Assembly: GCA_025345505.1 (NCBI GenBank)
Contig: JANVCC010000076.1
Span: forward strand, 6,435,577 to 6,499,576
DNA from: Todiramphus chloris collaris
Taxonomy: Eukaryota; Chordata; Aves; Coraciiformes; Alcedinidae
Length of the DNA stretch: 64,000 bases
Direction of reading: 5' to 3'
Below, in pieces: positions 11,101 to 23,321 of this stretch. A program made the translations under genes and the position numbers. How positions within the stretch are numbered: position 1 is the stretch's first letter; each line of letters starts with the position of its first letter. A model generated the notes under the pieces. That model worked only from the letters and a program-made list of their open reading frames with translations, did not search any database and was not told where the DNA came from.

Positions 11101-13834
11101 TGTCTTTTAAAATCTCTGCTGAGTGTGGGTTACAGTGTTTTGATAGGTTTCAACATAAGCATAACAGCATATATCAGAAATGCATTTCTCCAATGTCATC
11201 CAAATGCCACTTTTTATAAATGAAGTCAACTTCCACTTGTTGAACTCCAGTTTGAAAACAGTTGATTATCGTTCCCTTTGTAACGAAGCTTTTAACACGC
11301 ATTCAAAAAACAGGCAAGGATAGTAGGATTAGAAGCATGAAATATGTCCCACTGAGGAAGGGAGTTACTTAGAAATGGATAATCATGAAAATAAAGAATC
11401 CTACAGTCATAAATGATTTGGAAAAGGTGCTCTGACACTGAGGAATGTTTTTTTCTGAAGATCAAAGGAAGACCTGTTCTCTTCCAGGGCAGCACAATCA
11501 GGTGTGTCTCTCATTCTCACAGCCTGGAGGTTGTTCTCTCTGGAAGACAAGCCTGCTCTAAAATAATTTTGTTGACGAAGCAAAAAATAAATACCTTTAT
11601 TTACCATCAAAATCAGTCTGTTTGAATTATAACTGAAATATTTTCAGTTGATCCTTCAAGAAAATTGGATGACCAGTTTTGAGAAACAGTCATTAAATGA
11701 GAATTACATAGAAGTTGGAACTAAAGGGATGGGTGCAGATACAAGTGATTTCCAAAGAATCAATCTCAAATATATTAAAAGGAAAAGATGTATTGAAATT
11801 AATTTTAACATTCCTAGAATTAACAGTAAACAAGACTTGTCCTCAATGACTACAGATTCATGTAGAAGTTAAATCACCTTGAACTGCGTGGAACATCGTA
11901 TCTGCAGGAGTTCCAGGAAAAGATAATATTGCACATGAAAAGATAAAAAGCTATTAAGGAAATCCTGAAAGAGTCACATTTTGTAGATTTTTCTCTACAA
12001 AGCAATATACAGGTTCTTCTAAAGACCACAATATTTTATATAACTGCACCTGTAGATACACATGACTGAATAATAAATTAAAATTTGCATAACCTGAAGG
12101 CAGCTAAGGTTTTTTTCTATATAAAGACAGAATCACCATCTGATCACATTACATATTTATCTGATTTTATTTAACCAAATGACTTACCCACAAGTCTGGT
12201 AGTAAACATATTCTTACTTCTTTCTCTACAAAGCTAATTAGGTGACAATCTCACTGCACCTTAATAGTATCTTCATTATTTCATGTCAATTAGCAGTTGA
12301 TTTATCAATTACTTTTGTCATTGATGGTTCCAGAAGAATTCTGCATTGCAGCTTGGCTCAAATTAATTACTTCAGAATCTATTAGCATAAGCTTTAAGGC
12401 TCCCAGAGTCTCTGACGGTTAATAATAACAAACTATATGCAGATTAAAATTGGGAAGTAAAAATTAGGACTTTTAAATGTTACCATGGCAAAGCAGAAGT
12501 GTATAATGAAATACACATTCTGACATTGCTACATTTATGTTTCAACTCTCACAGCATTTTGATATGTCTTTCACTCTTCTAATACTTCATAGTAGGGCGT
12601 ATTGTTGAGCAGCAAGCATCTAAGGAGGATGTATAACAAGACCAAATTTAGAAATAAAGATTGCAGTATCATGACTCTCCACTATACTAAACACTAAAGG
12701 GAAATATCCTTTGGGATACAACACTTACTATCAATACACATTTCTCTGATTAAAGAAAAATGGTGTTTAGATAAATTCCAGACAGTCTGATTATTTACAT
12801 AAACCCATTACTTTTTATTCATGTTGCGTGTTTATTATTATTATTATTGTTATTGTTTGTTTTTCTGAAACATGACTCAGCAGCATGCAAAAACTGAATG
12901 CTCATGGTTAATTTTGGAAGTTCCTGGTCAAGTCCCAGCAGGTGCTCAAACCTGGTAATGTTCTATCTGCAGAGATCACTTTGGAAGATTTCTCAAAGCG
13001 AGCCATGATGGAAGACCAACCTTTTCAAGCCAAAGTCTCTGCATGTTTCTCTAGACTTAGGGATTCCTGCTATCAAGCTCCAGCTGGATCTACTCAATAG
13101 TTCTGCACTTATATCTTAACAAAAGAATTTACAAAATTTCAGAGGCTCAGCTCAGTAGTGGTGTTTATAATTTTCTTAAAGGTTGACCTTCCTTTTGCTG
13201 AAGTACAGATTGCAGGCACAGCTTTCTACTTAACATTTATTAACTATTTTTTGCACAGGCTCCAAGAAAAAGACACATTTGTGGCAATGATTCATGAGGG
13301 AACACTGCATGAATTTGAGTGGTATATGCAAATATTTAGACTTCTGTTATTTTATACTTCACAGTTAAAGCCTAGACATGATACTACTTCAGCTCTTAGT
13401 AACACATCCTGACATAGGCCTGGTTGTTAGGACCTCAAAAACAAATTTGTCACCAGGTCAGCTCCAATTCCACTTACGGGAAGTCAGATGACGTCTCACT
13501 TCCTCCCCCCCCAGCTCAGCACTTCTGCATGGTTCTTTTATAAGTTTATCCATTCTCCTATGAAGAATTGAGTCCTACATGTCTTTTACTCATTAAAACA
13601 AACAAAAAAAAAGTCAGGTAGGAGGAAAACAAATGGAGAAAGTGGAGATAAGACATCCATCTTGCTCTCCACAGCTTTCTGCTGTTAACATGTTTCCATA
13701 AACTGATTAATCATAAATTATTAATGTCAGCCTCACTCAGATGGAATGTATCTCCTTTATTGAAATCGGTCTCCCAGGCATTCTGGCAGTGGGTTTGACT
13801 GATAAGCCAATAGTACTGCTATTTGCATAATCAT
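5149..13834. other. Unique AT-rich sequence up to the assembly gap
   Basis: No supported gene or clear transposon. Two blocks (about 8186-8345 and 12150-12420) are dense in TAAT/ATTA-type homeodomain motifs and are treated as possible conserved noncoding elements. An open frame at 8705-9118 (137 codons) has no recognisable product and no promoter or splice structure that I trust. A TTA microsatellite lies at 12832-12855. Confidence 0.5.
12832..12862 (+). repeat. TTA trinucleotide microsatellite
   Basis: Seven near-perfect TTA units with one TTG interruption, continuing into a T-rich stretch. Confidence 0.8.
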
Positions 13835-13934
13835 NNNNNNNNNNNNNNNNNNNNNNNNNNNNNNNNNNNNNNNNNNNNNNNNNNNNNNNNNNNNNNNNNN
13901 NNNNNNNNNNNNNNNNNNNNNNNNNNNNNNNNNN
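13835..13934. other. Assembly gap (100 N)
   Basis: Exactly 100 undetermined bases. A round 100 usually stands for a gap of unknown size, so distances across this point are not reliable. The right flank starts with a T-run (TTTTTTTTTG), a common cause of assembly breaks. Confidence 0.99.
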
Positions 13935-14260
13935 TTTTTTTTTGTAACTGTTATCATAGATGCAAGCACTACAGAAACACTAAATTCTTAACAACACTGA
14001 ATCATTATTATTTGACTTCTAAGGACTGTTACTTCATTTTGCGTAAGTTTTCACACAAATGAAGCTGTTCTTACAATAGCCACAGCTTTACTGAAGATAG
14101 AACCTTCCTATTTTTCATGTAAACAGGCTGTCTTACATTGAAAAGAGATTCTTAAAAATTAAACAGTAGTGTCAAGAAGAACTAAGTTTCATTTTTGTCC
14201 AGAAACTGAGATATTAATAAAAATCTTAAAATTAAAAAAATATCCATGAGGTGGTGGAAA

Positions 14261-14281
14261 TTGAGAGAAAAATTCTCTCAA
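14261..14281. repeat. Perfect 9-bp inverted repeat (hairpin)
   Basis: TTGAGAGAA and TTCTCTCAA separated by AAA. With the hairpin at 14345-14374 it makes two perfect stems within about 115 bp. Confidence 0.75.
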
Positions 14282-14344
14282 AAATTAAGAATTACTCAGA
14301 ATCAGTATATATTTTGGCATCAACATTTTGAGGTTTTTTTGTCT

Positions 14345-14374
14345 CTAGTACTCCCTTTTTCTAGGGAGTACTAG
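14345..14374. repeat. Perfect 12-bp inverted repeat (hairpin)
   Basis: CTAGTACTCCCT (14345-14356) and AGGGAGTACTAG (14363-14374) separated by TTTTCT. It is too short for a typical pre-miRNA. It does not carry transposon target duplications that I can see. Confidence 0.85.
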
Positions 14375-15301
14375 GCTAGCATTGATGTATGGAATGCTCT
14401 GTCTCTATAGCCCCTGTCTCCACTTCTGTTGGAGAGCTGACAACTGAGTTGTCAAAATGTTTTAGTAAATAAGAAGTGATACAATATTTGAAGTTCTTAT
14501 GCTATCAGTTCAAAATACTTTCAAAAAAGAGCTCTCAGACATTCTAACACTAATTGGAAAAAATCAACAGGTGAGCCTGCACCTTAATTTTTTTGTTTTT
14601 CAAGGCTATTGTTTTGTATTGAGAAGATAGGGTATATGGGAATAGTTTATACACTTTAAAATGGCAGTTATTCATGGCTACTAGGCTTTCTGGGGTGGAT
14701 TAAAAGTAAAAACACAAAACAAAATGCTCTACATGCATTATTTACTCTTGTAAATTAATTTAATTTAGTAACATAAAACACATCTAAAGAAACATGTTTG
14801 CCTAAATTCCATCAGTATTTCATTTCTGTGACCATCAAAGATTACATACAGAGGCAATATTGTTCCCCTAGTAACTATTTAAATGCATATTAGTCCTTCA
14901 GCTCCTTTGTATTAGCAGAGTGATGAGGTAGGAATGATGCTACAGAAAGGCTGGAGAGGAAAAGTGGGTGACTTTAAAAAATAAAGTATATTAGACACCT
15001 CATCAGTTGATTTTTTTTTTCAGGCTTCAATCTTTAGATAACTATGAATAAATATATACTTGCATTCCAACCTGTTTACAGAAATTGCATGTATATAATT
15101 CTTTGATTATAAAATTTAATTTAAATGTAGACTTATTATTTTGATCTCAGATACTCAGAAAGTACCAGCTTTTGATGGAGATAATATATGTGTATCTTGG
15201 GGCTATAAAACAACTCAAAAGTGATGTCTTTTGTCTTCTCAAGATGTAACTAATAAGTTATATTTTTTCTCTTTTCAAGAGTTTCTTTTTTTAATATATA
15301 G

Positions 15302-15370
15302 GAAGGGTGATTGAAATGGAAAATGTGGCATCATTTGGGCTGAAGATTTTTACAAATCAAATACAAACAG
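15302..15370 (+). other. Exon-like interval, 69 bp (speculative)
   Basis: A pyrimidine-rich tract ending AATATATAG (acceptor, AG at 15300-15301) precedes the interval, and it ends AAACAG followed by GTAGAG (donor at 15371). Only one frame is open. It begins with two bases completing a codon, reads RVIEMENVASFGLKIFTNQI and two more residues, then leaves one base over. That phase fits the exon-like interval at 24578-24711, where the joined codon would be GAT. No product is recognised. Such pseudo-exons are common in long noncoding DNA, so this is a lead rather than an annotation. Confidence 0.15.
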
Positions 15371-18300
15371 GTAGAGAAGAAAATATTTTTCTTATGCTTA
15401 ATTTCTAAAGTATCAAGTAAGATTTTTGTGCATCAGTTTGCCGCTGTAAGTCTATGTAGGTAAACCTGTTCTTTAGTGGAAATTTGTTTGTTTTTCTGTA
15501 GAGTCTTCTACCAAAATCTCAGCCATATTCATGACTGAACATACATGAACCTGCTAAACATACATTTCTGATACTCACTCCTCAATTTACTGATACACTG
15601 AGACAATGGATATTTATTCTATGTGAAGCTGTTATGAATCAGAGTGAAAAATAGAGGTTAATGACTTCCAGGAATTTTATTTTATTTAGAAAGGAAAAAA
15701 GCCCTGTAAAACATATATTGTTAGCACAGTTTATGAAATTATTACAGAGGTGGTAATGATTGAACATTTCCCTTTAGGACATTTAGGAGTCTGATGGGAA
15801 ATGAGATGTCATTTATTTGCCATTTCAGATGCAGAAGTAAGATAACAGGATAGTAGGGTCATTAGAGAACATATCATAAAGCTATGAGTCTAGAGATTAC
15901 ACGATACAGAGTTTTGGTTTGTTCTAATTATCACTCTTGTTACAATTGCATTTCAAAAATAGATACACACAATGCTATTTTCTGTACTTGTAGCAATTTC
16001 TCATCAAGACATTTAGCCGGCAAGTGGATGGAAGTAAAAAACACTTTAAGAATTGGCAAAAGGTCATTGTGCTGAACAACACTGCTGTTTAAATGTAATT
16101 CTAAGAAAAGTGCACAAAGGCATTAATAGGTTGTACTTTTTACCCTCTATTGTGGTTGGCCAGTGGTGGCTCAAGCTAGAACATAGAAACAAGAACCCCT
16201 GTGTGCTACTCCCAGCTCTGCTGTGGAGCATGACTCCAAGTAAATCATGAGCTCTTCTGGCATGTACTTTAGCTTCACGAGTAGTAAAAGTAAGGTTTGA
16301 ATTCTGTATTAACAGAATCTGAATAATGATCAGACCATCATATAAACTAAAAATGGGAAAAGTTTATCAGTCCATACATTAAAACTGTAGAAAAGAACTT
16401 GGGAAGTGGGTTCAAAAAAACCAAGATGAAGCAAGCTGAAGATCTTGGAGTCAAAAGTGTTGATATGAAAATGCTTACTCTCACCAGAGTGGCTACTTAA
16501 GCAAATGTTAATTTTAAACAAGAAGTTGATAGAAAACCTCAAATTTTGTTTGAAAATGGAAAGGTTATGAGCCAATAATGTATTTTTTAGAAAGAAAAGA
16601 TCAAAACTAACTCAATATCACTTTCAATTGTGGTCTTCCTACCTACAAAAATATATGCTGCAGTGTATATCTCAGGATACCTTGAAAAACAAAACCATTG
16701 ATCTAGGTAATCTACCAATATTTAAATTTAATGAATGAAAACAGATAGTTAGATTTGTTCCTATGATATAAGAAAATTACATTTGTAAGTAATACTTTTA
16801 AAATACTAGAGTATATTAAGATAGAGAAAAATATGTTCTGCATATATAGTCTGTGGAACTTTACCACAAAATTGAATTGAGAGTAATGGGTAAATTTATA
16901 TAAAGAAGAAAATAATAACCAAAAATGAACTACCCAAAACCTACATTTGAAAAAAGTAAAGTATTTTACTCATTGCTTTTTGCAATCGAGGTCTTTGAGC
17001 CTTTTTTAAAATCAGGTGCTATCTGTGCTATATGGTTTTATGGGTTCAGAAGAAACACAGGTTTAAAGTATTTGCTGTTCTTCATTGGATTTGTATTGTG
17101 ATAAAAGAAACAGTGGAATTACTCAGGAAATAAGCAGTATAGCCTATTAAAGGTCATAAGATAGCACTGCATGGTGGGGAACAACTTGATCTACAGTAAA
17201 GTTGCTCACTAGGATAAGCAAAAAATACAATATATTTGTATGGCAACAAAATTTTGTGGGATAGTTTAAACTAACAGAAAGTACTTTGAACATTAAATGT
17301 TCACTTTAATCACTACAAATCTAATATTTGAGCAATTGCTTTGTCTTTGTTTGAATCTCTGATATCCCTTTAAAAGAATCCCAATGCATATGAGTCTACT
17401 TTTCAGCCTAGCTTCTAAAACATCTTTCAGAAAAAAACAAAACAAAAAATATCCAACTGAGCTGCACAAAGCCATAATGTCAAAAAAGCAGCACTCTATT
17501 CACACTGCAACTAGTATGAATCCCACTTTTAATGGGTACACTGAGCCACACCACATAATCTAAAGAATTGATTACAAAATGACCCTCAACATGCTTCTTT
17601 CATTTTAGAGAGCTATTTTCAAAGTCATACTGAAAAGAGATTGGTTGCATTTACATATGATAAAATAAGGCATGAATAGGGTGCATGCTGGGTCCTAGAT
17701 CATGTAATGCATAAGAATGAGGTAGAATAATACAAACATGAAAATGTTCTTCATGTCCTCCTCTATGTGCTCTGACGAGGGTCAGGCAGAGATTTAGGCA
17801 TTAAAATCCCATTATGAGATGAGAATTCAGAATTTTAGCTATTGTTTTCTTTAAACAAAACAAAAAAACCAGCTAGGCCTACTGGATTTATGGAAGTTTT
17901 TGGAATTACAAATGAACTTCATCAGATATGCTGCTACTCCAGGAAGGGCAATGTCAAGGTCAGAATGGCAACAAAATATGTAGTAGCAGATTGTCTATCA
18001 CAGCATGTCTGGCTACCATGTTAGAGTCTGAGAAAAGAGAAGGTTTTGCACTGATGAATGCATTCCTTCAAACCACTGATTACCTATTGTGCACACCACT
18101 CTTATGAATCAAAATTTGCGGGATACCATTCCTAATGGAATGCAACACAACAGAAGCTGATTAGATTGGTCACATCGTGTTTATACTTTGTCCTTGTCAA
18201 TGTTTCCTGACTGTCTCTTACCCTTAAGCAAGCTTCTCTAATTTTGTTGGATTTTGCTTATCCTTAGCATTTTAGTACTTTCCCATCTGAACTAAATTGA

Positions 18301-20192
18301 CAGCTATACTAAACTCAGAAATGCACTGTAACATGGTTCTATTTGTAACAGGATTTTTTTCAAGACAAAAAAAATTGGTATTTCATTTTTGTTTTCCTTT
18401 AATACAGGGATTGTAGGTTTTTGTGATGCTAGGGCATTTTTCTACTGCAGCACTGATGAGGCAAAGTCTGCAAATACACTGGAGTAAGATTAAAACTTGA
18501 GCAGCTTGTGTCTCTCTTCAAAACAATATTTTACATTATCAGTACTTTACATTAGCAATGGCCACTCTGCATGGTATGGGGAACCACATTATACCTTTCA
18601 AGTGACAAGGGAATGATATATTCATAACTTTCACTAGCAAAGAAATTAAGTGCTCAACTCAGCCATGCCTGATGCAAGCTGCAAGAAACAGATTCATTGC
18701 ACATTTACATATGTGGTATGCTGATGGGCTACAATGATGCAACATGACAGGGAAAAAGTGAAGGAACTCTTTGAAAAGAGGCTGATCCTGTTGTGATACT
18801 TCCCAGGTGTTCTTGAATTACCTCAAAAAGGAAGACCTTCAGGATCAGATTTATTCCAGGTGAACTGTTCTGATAAACTACAAACAATCCACAGATTAAA
18901 TCACATTTGCTTTTCAGGTAGTGCTCTCATCTAATGCAGTCATTATATGAGGTGAAAGTTTTTGGTTGCCTTATCCCCCAGTCATTAAAAAAACCCAACA
19001 AATCCAAAACCCAACATCTCTAGAATGCCCCTCAGTCTTAAAGAGGTTTGTCCCAGTCTTTAGTATAACAAGGGGATGGTCAGAGTACTAAATAATTATT
19101 TGGAATTCTAAGCTAAAAAATTGTGTCCAACATTTAAGCTAATAGAGGAAGTAGCCAGAACTAATCTGGGAAGTTGTGTCTATACTTCTCTCTTTTTATG
19201 TACACTGAGGGTTGCTATAGATTGTACAACACAGAAGACTTCTTTTTCAATTAACTACCAATATTTGTATAAAAAGCAGATGGGGACACAGCCCTGATTG
19301 CATAATGAACTTTTGCAAGGGAAAATCTTCCCTAGAACCTAGTATGTTACAAGATGGATAACAATCTCTTTTCATCAGGAGTTTCACTCCAAATGTAGAG
19401 TCTTAGGGTACTTAAAGGGACCAATTTGAAACATCTTACAACACACATAAGAGAAGTACCAGGACTGCTCTTACTGCCTGGTGAGACAGTACCATTCATA
19501 ATGCCAAGAAAGTTCTTTGTAATCTCAGTGATATTTTTCATCAAAAATTATTTAATGGGCACTTCTTTTCCAGCCTATTACCTACAGGCAAACACTGATA
19601 GCCAAACACGGTAACCTGCAGGTGTGACTAAAAGTAAACCACACAATATACCATTTCATATGTCCTCCCTTACGCCTGCTTAGTCTGCAAAGCCAAGCCA
19701 ATTTCCATGTGCACCTAATAATTAAAGATTTTTGTTATCATTGTTTAGAACTCTTATTTTCCTAGTTTGGCAACCTTTCTGTAAACTACAGGATACTATA
19801 TATACAATTATACATATGTATACTTAGAAGAAATTTCATTTGGTTTCTGCTTTTAAGCTATGATAAGCCCTTTTATGCACACTGATACTCATGTAGCAGA
19901 TAGCAGGTATGGTGTTGGAAGACAGCACACAAGGAGAAATACATAACCGCAGAGAAAAATATTTTCTCTCACTTTCAGTGATGAAAATGACTAGTTTTTC
20001 TCTCTTCTGAAATTGTCATTCTAAATCACCTGATAATTTGCATTATACATTAATATTCAACATTCACCAGCCCAAACTTTTATATTGAGAAAGAATAGCA
20101 AATATTTACCTAATGCTACTCAGTATTGAAAATTTGAAGTTTATTTCAGTATTACTGTACTCAATTGATATTACTATCAGCAGTTGTATTAC

Positions 20193-20238
20193 TTGTGTTC
20201 TTGTGAAGATTTGTGTTCTTGTGAAGATTTCTGTTCTT
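20193..20238 (+). repeat. 18-bp tandem repeat, about 2.5 copies
   Basis: Two identical copies of TTGTGTTCTTGTGAAGAT (20193-20210 and 20211-20228), followed by a partial, diverged third copy starting TTCTGTTCTT. Confidence 0.9.
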
Positions 20239-21579
20239 AAGTGTTAGACATTTGTCTTATGTCTTCATGAAGCAAAGAATATGTTTTGATGTCATAAAAC
20301 ATGTTATTCTCCCCTCAATTCTACATTAGTGCCTTTTGAAATGGAAAGGATTAATTAATATGTTTACAGAGATGGAGTATTTAGCAGAAGTAGTTTACTG
20401 AACAGCTTGGTGTAAATGAATTATCAAGAACTTTTAATATCTGAATAAAAAACCTCATAAAAACAATATAGAGGAAATGCTCAAAAAAAAAAAATAGAAG
20501 CATATCATGATACAGAACTTGGTACAAAGAGCAGAGGTACCCAGATACTCTGATAAATATTGTCTACACAACATGGAGAAGAGTTGTTTGGATAGTAAAT
20601 ATAATATTTTTTTCACAATAATAATGAAGTGGTAGGGACAATAATAGGACTAACAAGAGTTCAATGTTGTGCATTCTGTTCTTCACAGTGAAGGCAGATG
20701 GGGTAAGATAATGCTGAGATGTTCTGCCTGATGACAATTGAAGACCAACTACACCTAGGTACCTTTTGGTTGCTCTATATATATATCACCTGAGCAACTC
20801 AGGCTTAGTATTTCCCAGAGGTGTATTCACCTTTATTCCTTTGCACTACAGAATACAAAACTTTTGAAGCTCTCTGTTACTTTATGGTGTTAATGAAGCC
20901 ATTTTTATATTGTCCCCCCTCACTGTGTTCTTCTTGCTCTTTTGAATACAGAACATCTATATTTTGTTGAAGCTGATGTATTACTAATGCAGTAAATGCC
21001 ACTTCCTACAAAATTCTTTTACCTCAAAAGACTTCCAGTTTGATCTAGTCACTAAGATTAGGAACAGCAACTTCCTTGTTGAAAACTACCTTTTTAAAAA
21101 GCAACTAGTAGTAGCCGCAATGCTGCTTGTAAAGGTGAAGTTTGGGGTTTTTAATTATTATTCTCACAGCTGTTGCAGAATATCTAAACTTATAAAAACA
21201 TCTTCTAAAAAAATGTTCTAAAAACATGTGATCTTATGTGGTGCAATAAAATTGTCAGAAGGATATTTGTTAAAAAAACCCCTCTATCTTGGAGCTTTTT
21301 CCAGTATTTCTGCTGAGATTTATATACTATTGACAAACAGAAAGGACTCTTTCATCTATAGAGGTACTATTGTTCTTAGCTTACATTAGAAGTTGTGATT
21401 TTAGGATATTTGCCTCCTCCTGACTTTTTCAAGGAGAGGTTTCTTAATTCTAGTGGTTTGCACGTTTGACAAGAAATTAAAAGTATTTTTATCAGTGACA
21501 TGTAACATTTCTATTTAAATAGTTCCTGTCACTTTCAGGAGAAAAGGCTTTGTACACACATTCTAGTTAAACCTAATCT

Positions 21580-21657
21580 AAAATAAATAAATAAATACAT
21601 AAATAAATAATACCAAACAAAAAAAAAACAACAACCAACAAACAATAAACACCAAAC
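21580..21657 (+). repeat. (AAAT)n microsatellite grading into A/C-rich simple sequence
   Basis: AAAT/AATA tetranucleotide units with one CAT interruption (21580-21611), then an A-rich, C-interspersed stretch including an A9 run. Confidence 0.85.
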
Positions 21658-22852
21658 CTTTTAACTCTTGGAAGACACTGACATCAGTTAATAAGTGTAG
21701 TGAAACCCTGATGCATTTCTGGTTTAGTTAAACCTCTATGACAGATTTAATTGGTCATATTTATACAACAATATCAAGACAACTGGAAAATGAGATATCA
21801 CACTGGAAATGGATTTGTTGGGCAAACCAATAATTTTCAGAATGACCTGTTCCTTAATCCAGAGTAAGCAGGTATTACTGAATGAGATACAGAGATTTGT
21901 CACAGAAGAAAACCTGTCAATTTTTTTTTTTTGTCTTAAAATTAAAAAGTTATGTAGGAAGCAGCATGTGGTATTATTTTCTTAAACAGTGGTTATTTCT
22001 ATGGCACTTTTAAATATGGATATGAAGAAACAAAGAAAATTTGTATTCAAGAATGGTAAGGTAATAATCTGATTTTTGAGAGAGTTTTTCATTCTGCATT
22101 TTAAAAACCTACTTGAATTCTAAAACACAAGAAAAGAGCAAGGAAGGTATGCAGAATTTTACTCTTCAAAAGATTCTTTTGTCTAAGTTTCCACTTTTAC
22201 TTCAAGTCATTCTTTGCTAGACACCTTTAAGTCCCTGTTCTACTTGACAATGGAAGGTACGAGAGAAAGAATGAAAAGATACCTATTTATAGTAGTCTGA
22301 TGACTTGAAGGATGTTTTAGAAAGAAACAGATCCTTCATAGGTTTTTGATTTGGCACAGTTACTATATAAAGCTATTTACTATGTAAAAGTACCACTTCT
22401 CTGTAAGCTTTTTTGTGTGAAGGAAAACATTGAATCATATGCTTCTCCAGTCTATAAATCAAAAAAATGCTGAACTTCTGCTTTTCTTGCTTCTAGGGGA
22501 ATGAACAAAGGACAACTGTGTCAGAGCATCCCATCTCAACCTTTTTTAGTGTGAAGTATAGAGTGAAAATGCTCTAAACAGAAAAATATATATGGAACAA
22601 TTCAGCTACAACATACTAACTTAAATAACTTTCAGTTGGATTTTCAGTATAGCAGCTGAGAAACTGATCTGAGGCTGAATGCAGAAGCTATTTGAGAGCT
22701 ACTTGGTTTTTTTTTGCAATTGTTCTTGATTTTCAGTTGTTTTTTTAATCTTATACCACCCATTTCATCTGATCAATACTATATCTAGCTGTGAGATTGC
22801 ATCCTGATTAGAAAAGTAATCAAAATTAAGAGATGTGATGAATGCTCTACTC

Positions 22853-23102
22853 CAGGGATTCTCAGCATTTAAAAGTAAGGATTTACTTTTGAAAAAAAAT
22901 AATACTTGACCTATGTAGCACTCCAGCACTGTCATTTACAACAGAGAAATCTAGAAATTCAGCTGAACTGTTACTTCTTTTATAACTACTGCTTCCTCCT
23001 TTTCTCCTTTTTTTTTCCATTTTTCTTTCTTGGATAAGTAAAAATTTTGCTTTCTGCAGCTCACCAGTCAAAGTGTCATGGACCATAGTATGAGAAACGC
23101 TG
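22853..23102. mobile_element. hAT-type nonautonomous DNA transposon (MITE), about 250 bp
   Basis: The left end is CAGGGATTCTCA (22853-22864) and the right end is TGAGAAACGCTG (23091-23102). Read inward from the right, the latter is CAGCGTTTCTCA, so 10 of 12 terminal positions match. The outer flanks are CTCTACTC (22845-22852) and CTCTAGAC (23103-23110), an 8-bp target duplication with 6 of 8 matches. Eight bp is the hAT superfamily length. The right subterminal sequence (CATGGACCATAGTATGAGAAACGCTG region) resembles the 'GACC...GTTTGAGAAAC' ends of Charlie/MER5-like elements (known family pattern). The element has no transposase frame; a 67-codon minus-strand frame inside it is just low-complexity coding of a pyrimidine-rich tract. 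It is old, judging from the decayed flanks. Confidence 0.7.
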
Positions 23103-23308
23103 CTCTAGACATACTAATCTAGCTGATACTTTGACAACAGAACTGCAAGAGCAATTCTGTAATCATTGCAAGAACAAGAAGGGCAGAGAAAAATTCTAGG
23201 AAAGGAGGGAAAGGGTTCTAAATATGTCATTGAATTTGGACTAAAGTATTTGAGACGAAAAGCTGCTACATAAATTTGAAATGAAACTATTTTAAAGGAT
23301 TTAAAAAA

Positions 23309-23321
23309 GGGGGGGGGGGGG
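23309..23321 (+). repeat. Poly-G run (13 G)
   Basis: AAAAAA followed by thirteen G. Homopolymer length in assemblies is error-prone at such runs. Confidence 0.9.

Larger units (their letters stand above)
13935..22852. other. Unique AT-rich sequence, no supported gene
   Basis: Mostly unstructured AT-rich DNA. Items recorded separately are two perfect hairpins (14261-14281 and 14345-14374), one exon-like interval (15302-15370), an 18-bp tandem repeat (20193-20238) and an AAAT/A-C-rich simple repeat (21580-21657). I see no RNA gene and no transposon that I can name. Confidence 0.45.

Noticed and set aside
12973-13098. Open frame after CTATCTGCAG (ITLEDFSKRAMMEDQPFQAK)
   Set aside because: Weak pyrimidine tract and no credible donor before the stop.
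13259-13321. 63-bp exon-like interval (LQEKDTFVAMIHEGTLHEFE) with a good acceptor TTTTTTGCACAG and a GTATAT donor
   Set aside because: Its exit phase (2) does not fit the next exon-like interval at 15302, the interval is very short, and pseudo-exons of this quality are frequent here. Kept only as a note.
19574-19610. 37-bp exon-like interval between CTTCTTTTCCAG and GTAACC
   Set aside because: Too short, and the phase is incompatible with the neighbours.
22499-22577. Open frame after CTTTTCTTGCTTCTAG (GNEQRTTVSEHPISTFFSVK)
   Set aside because: No good donor and only 26 codons. Likely chance.
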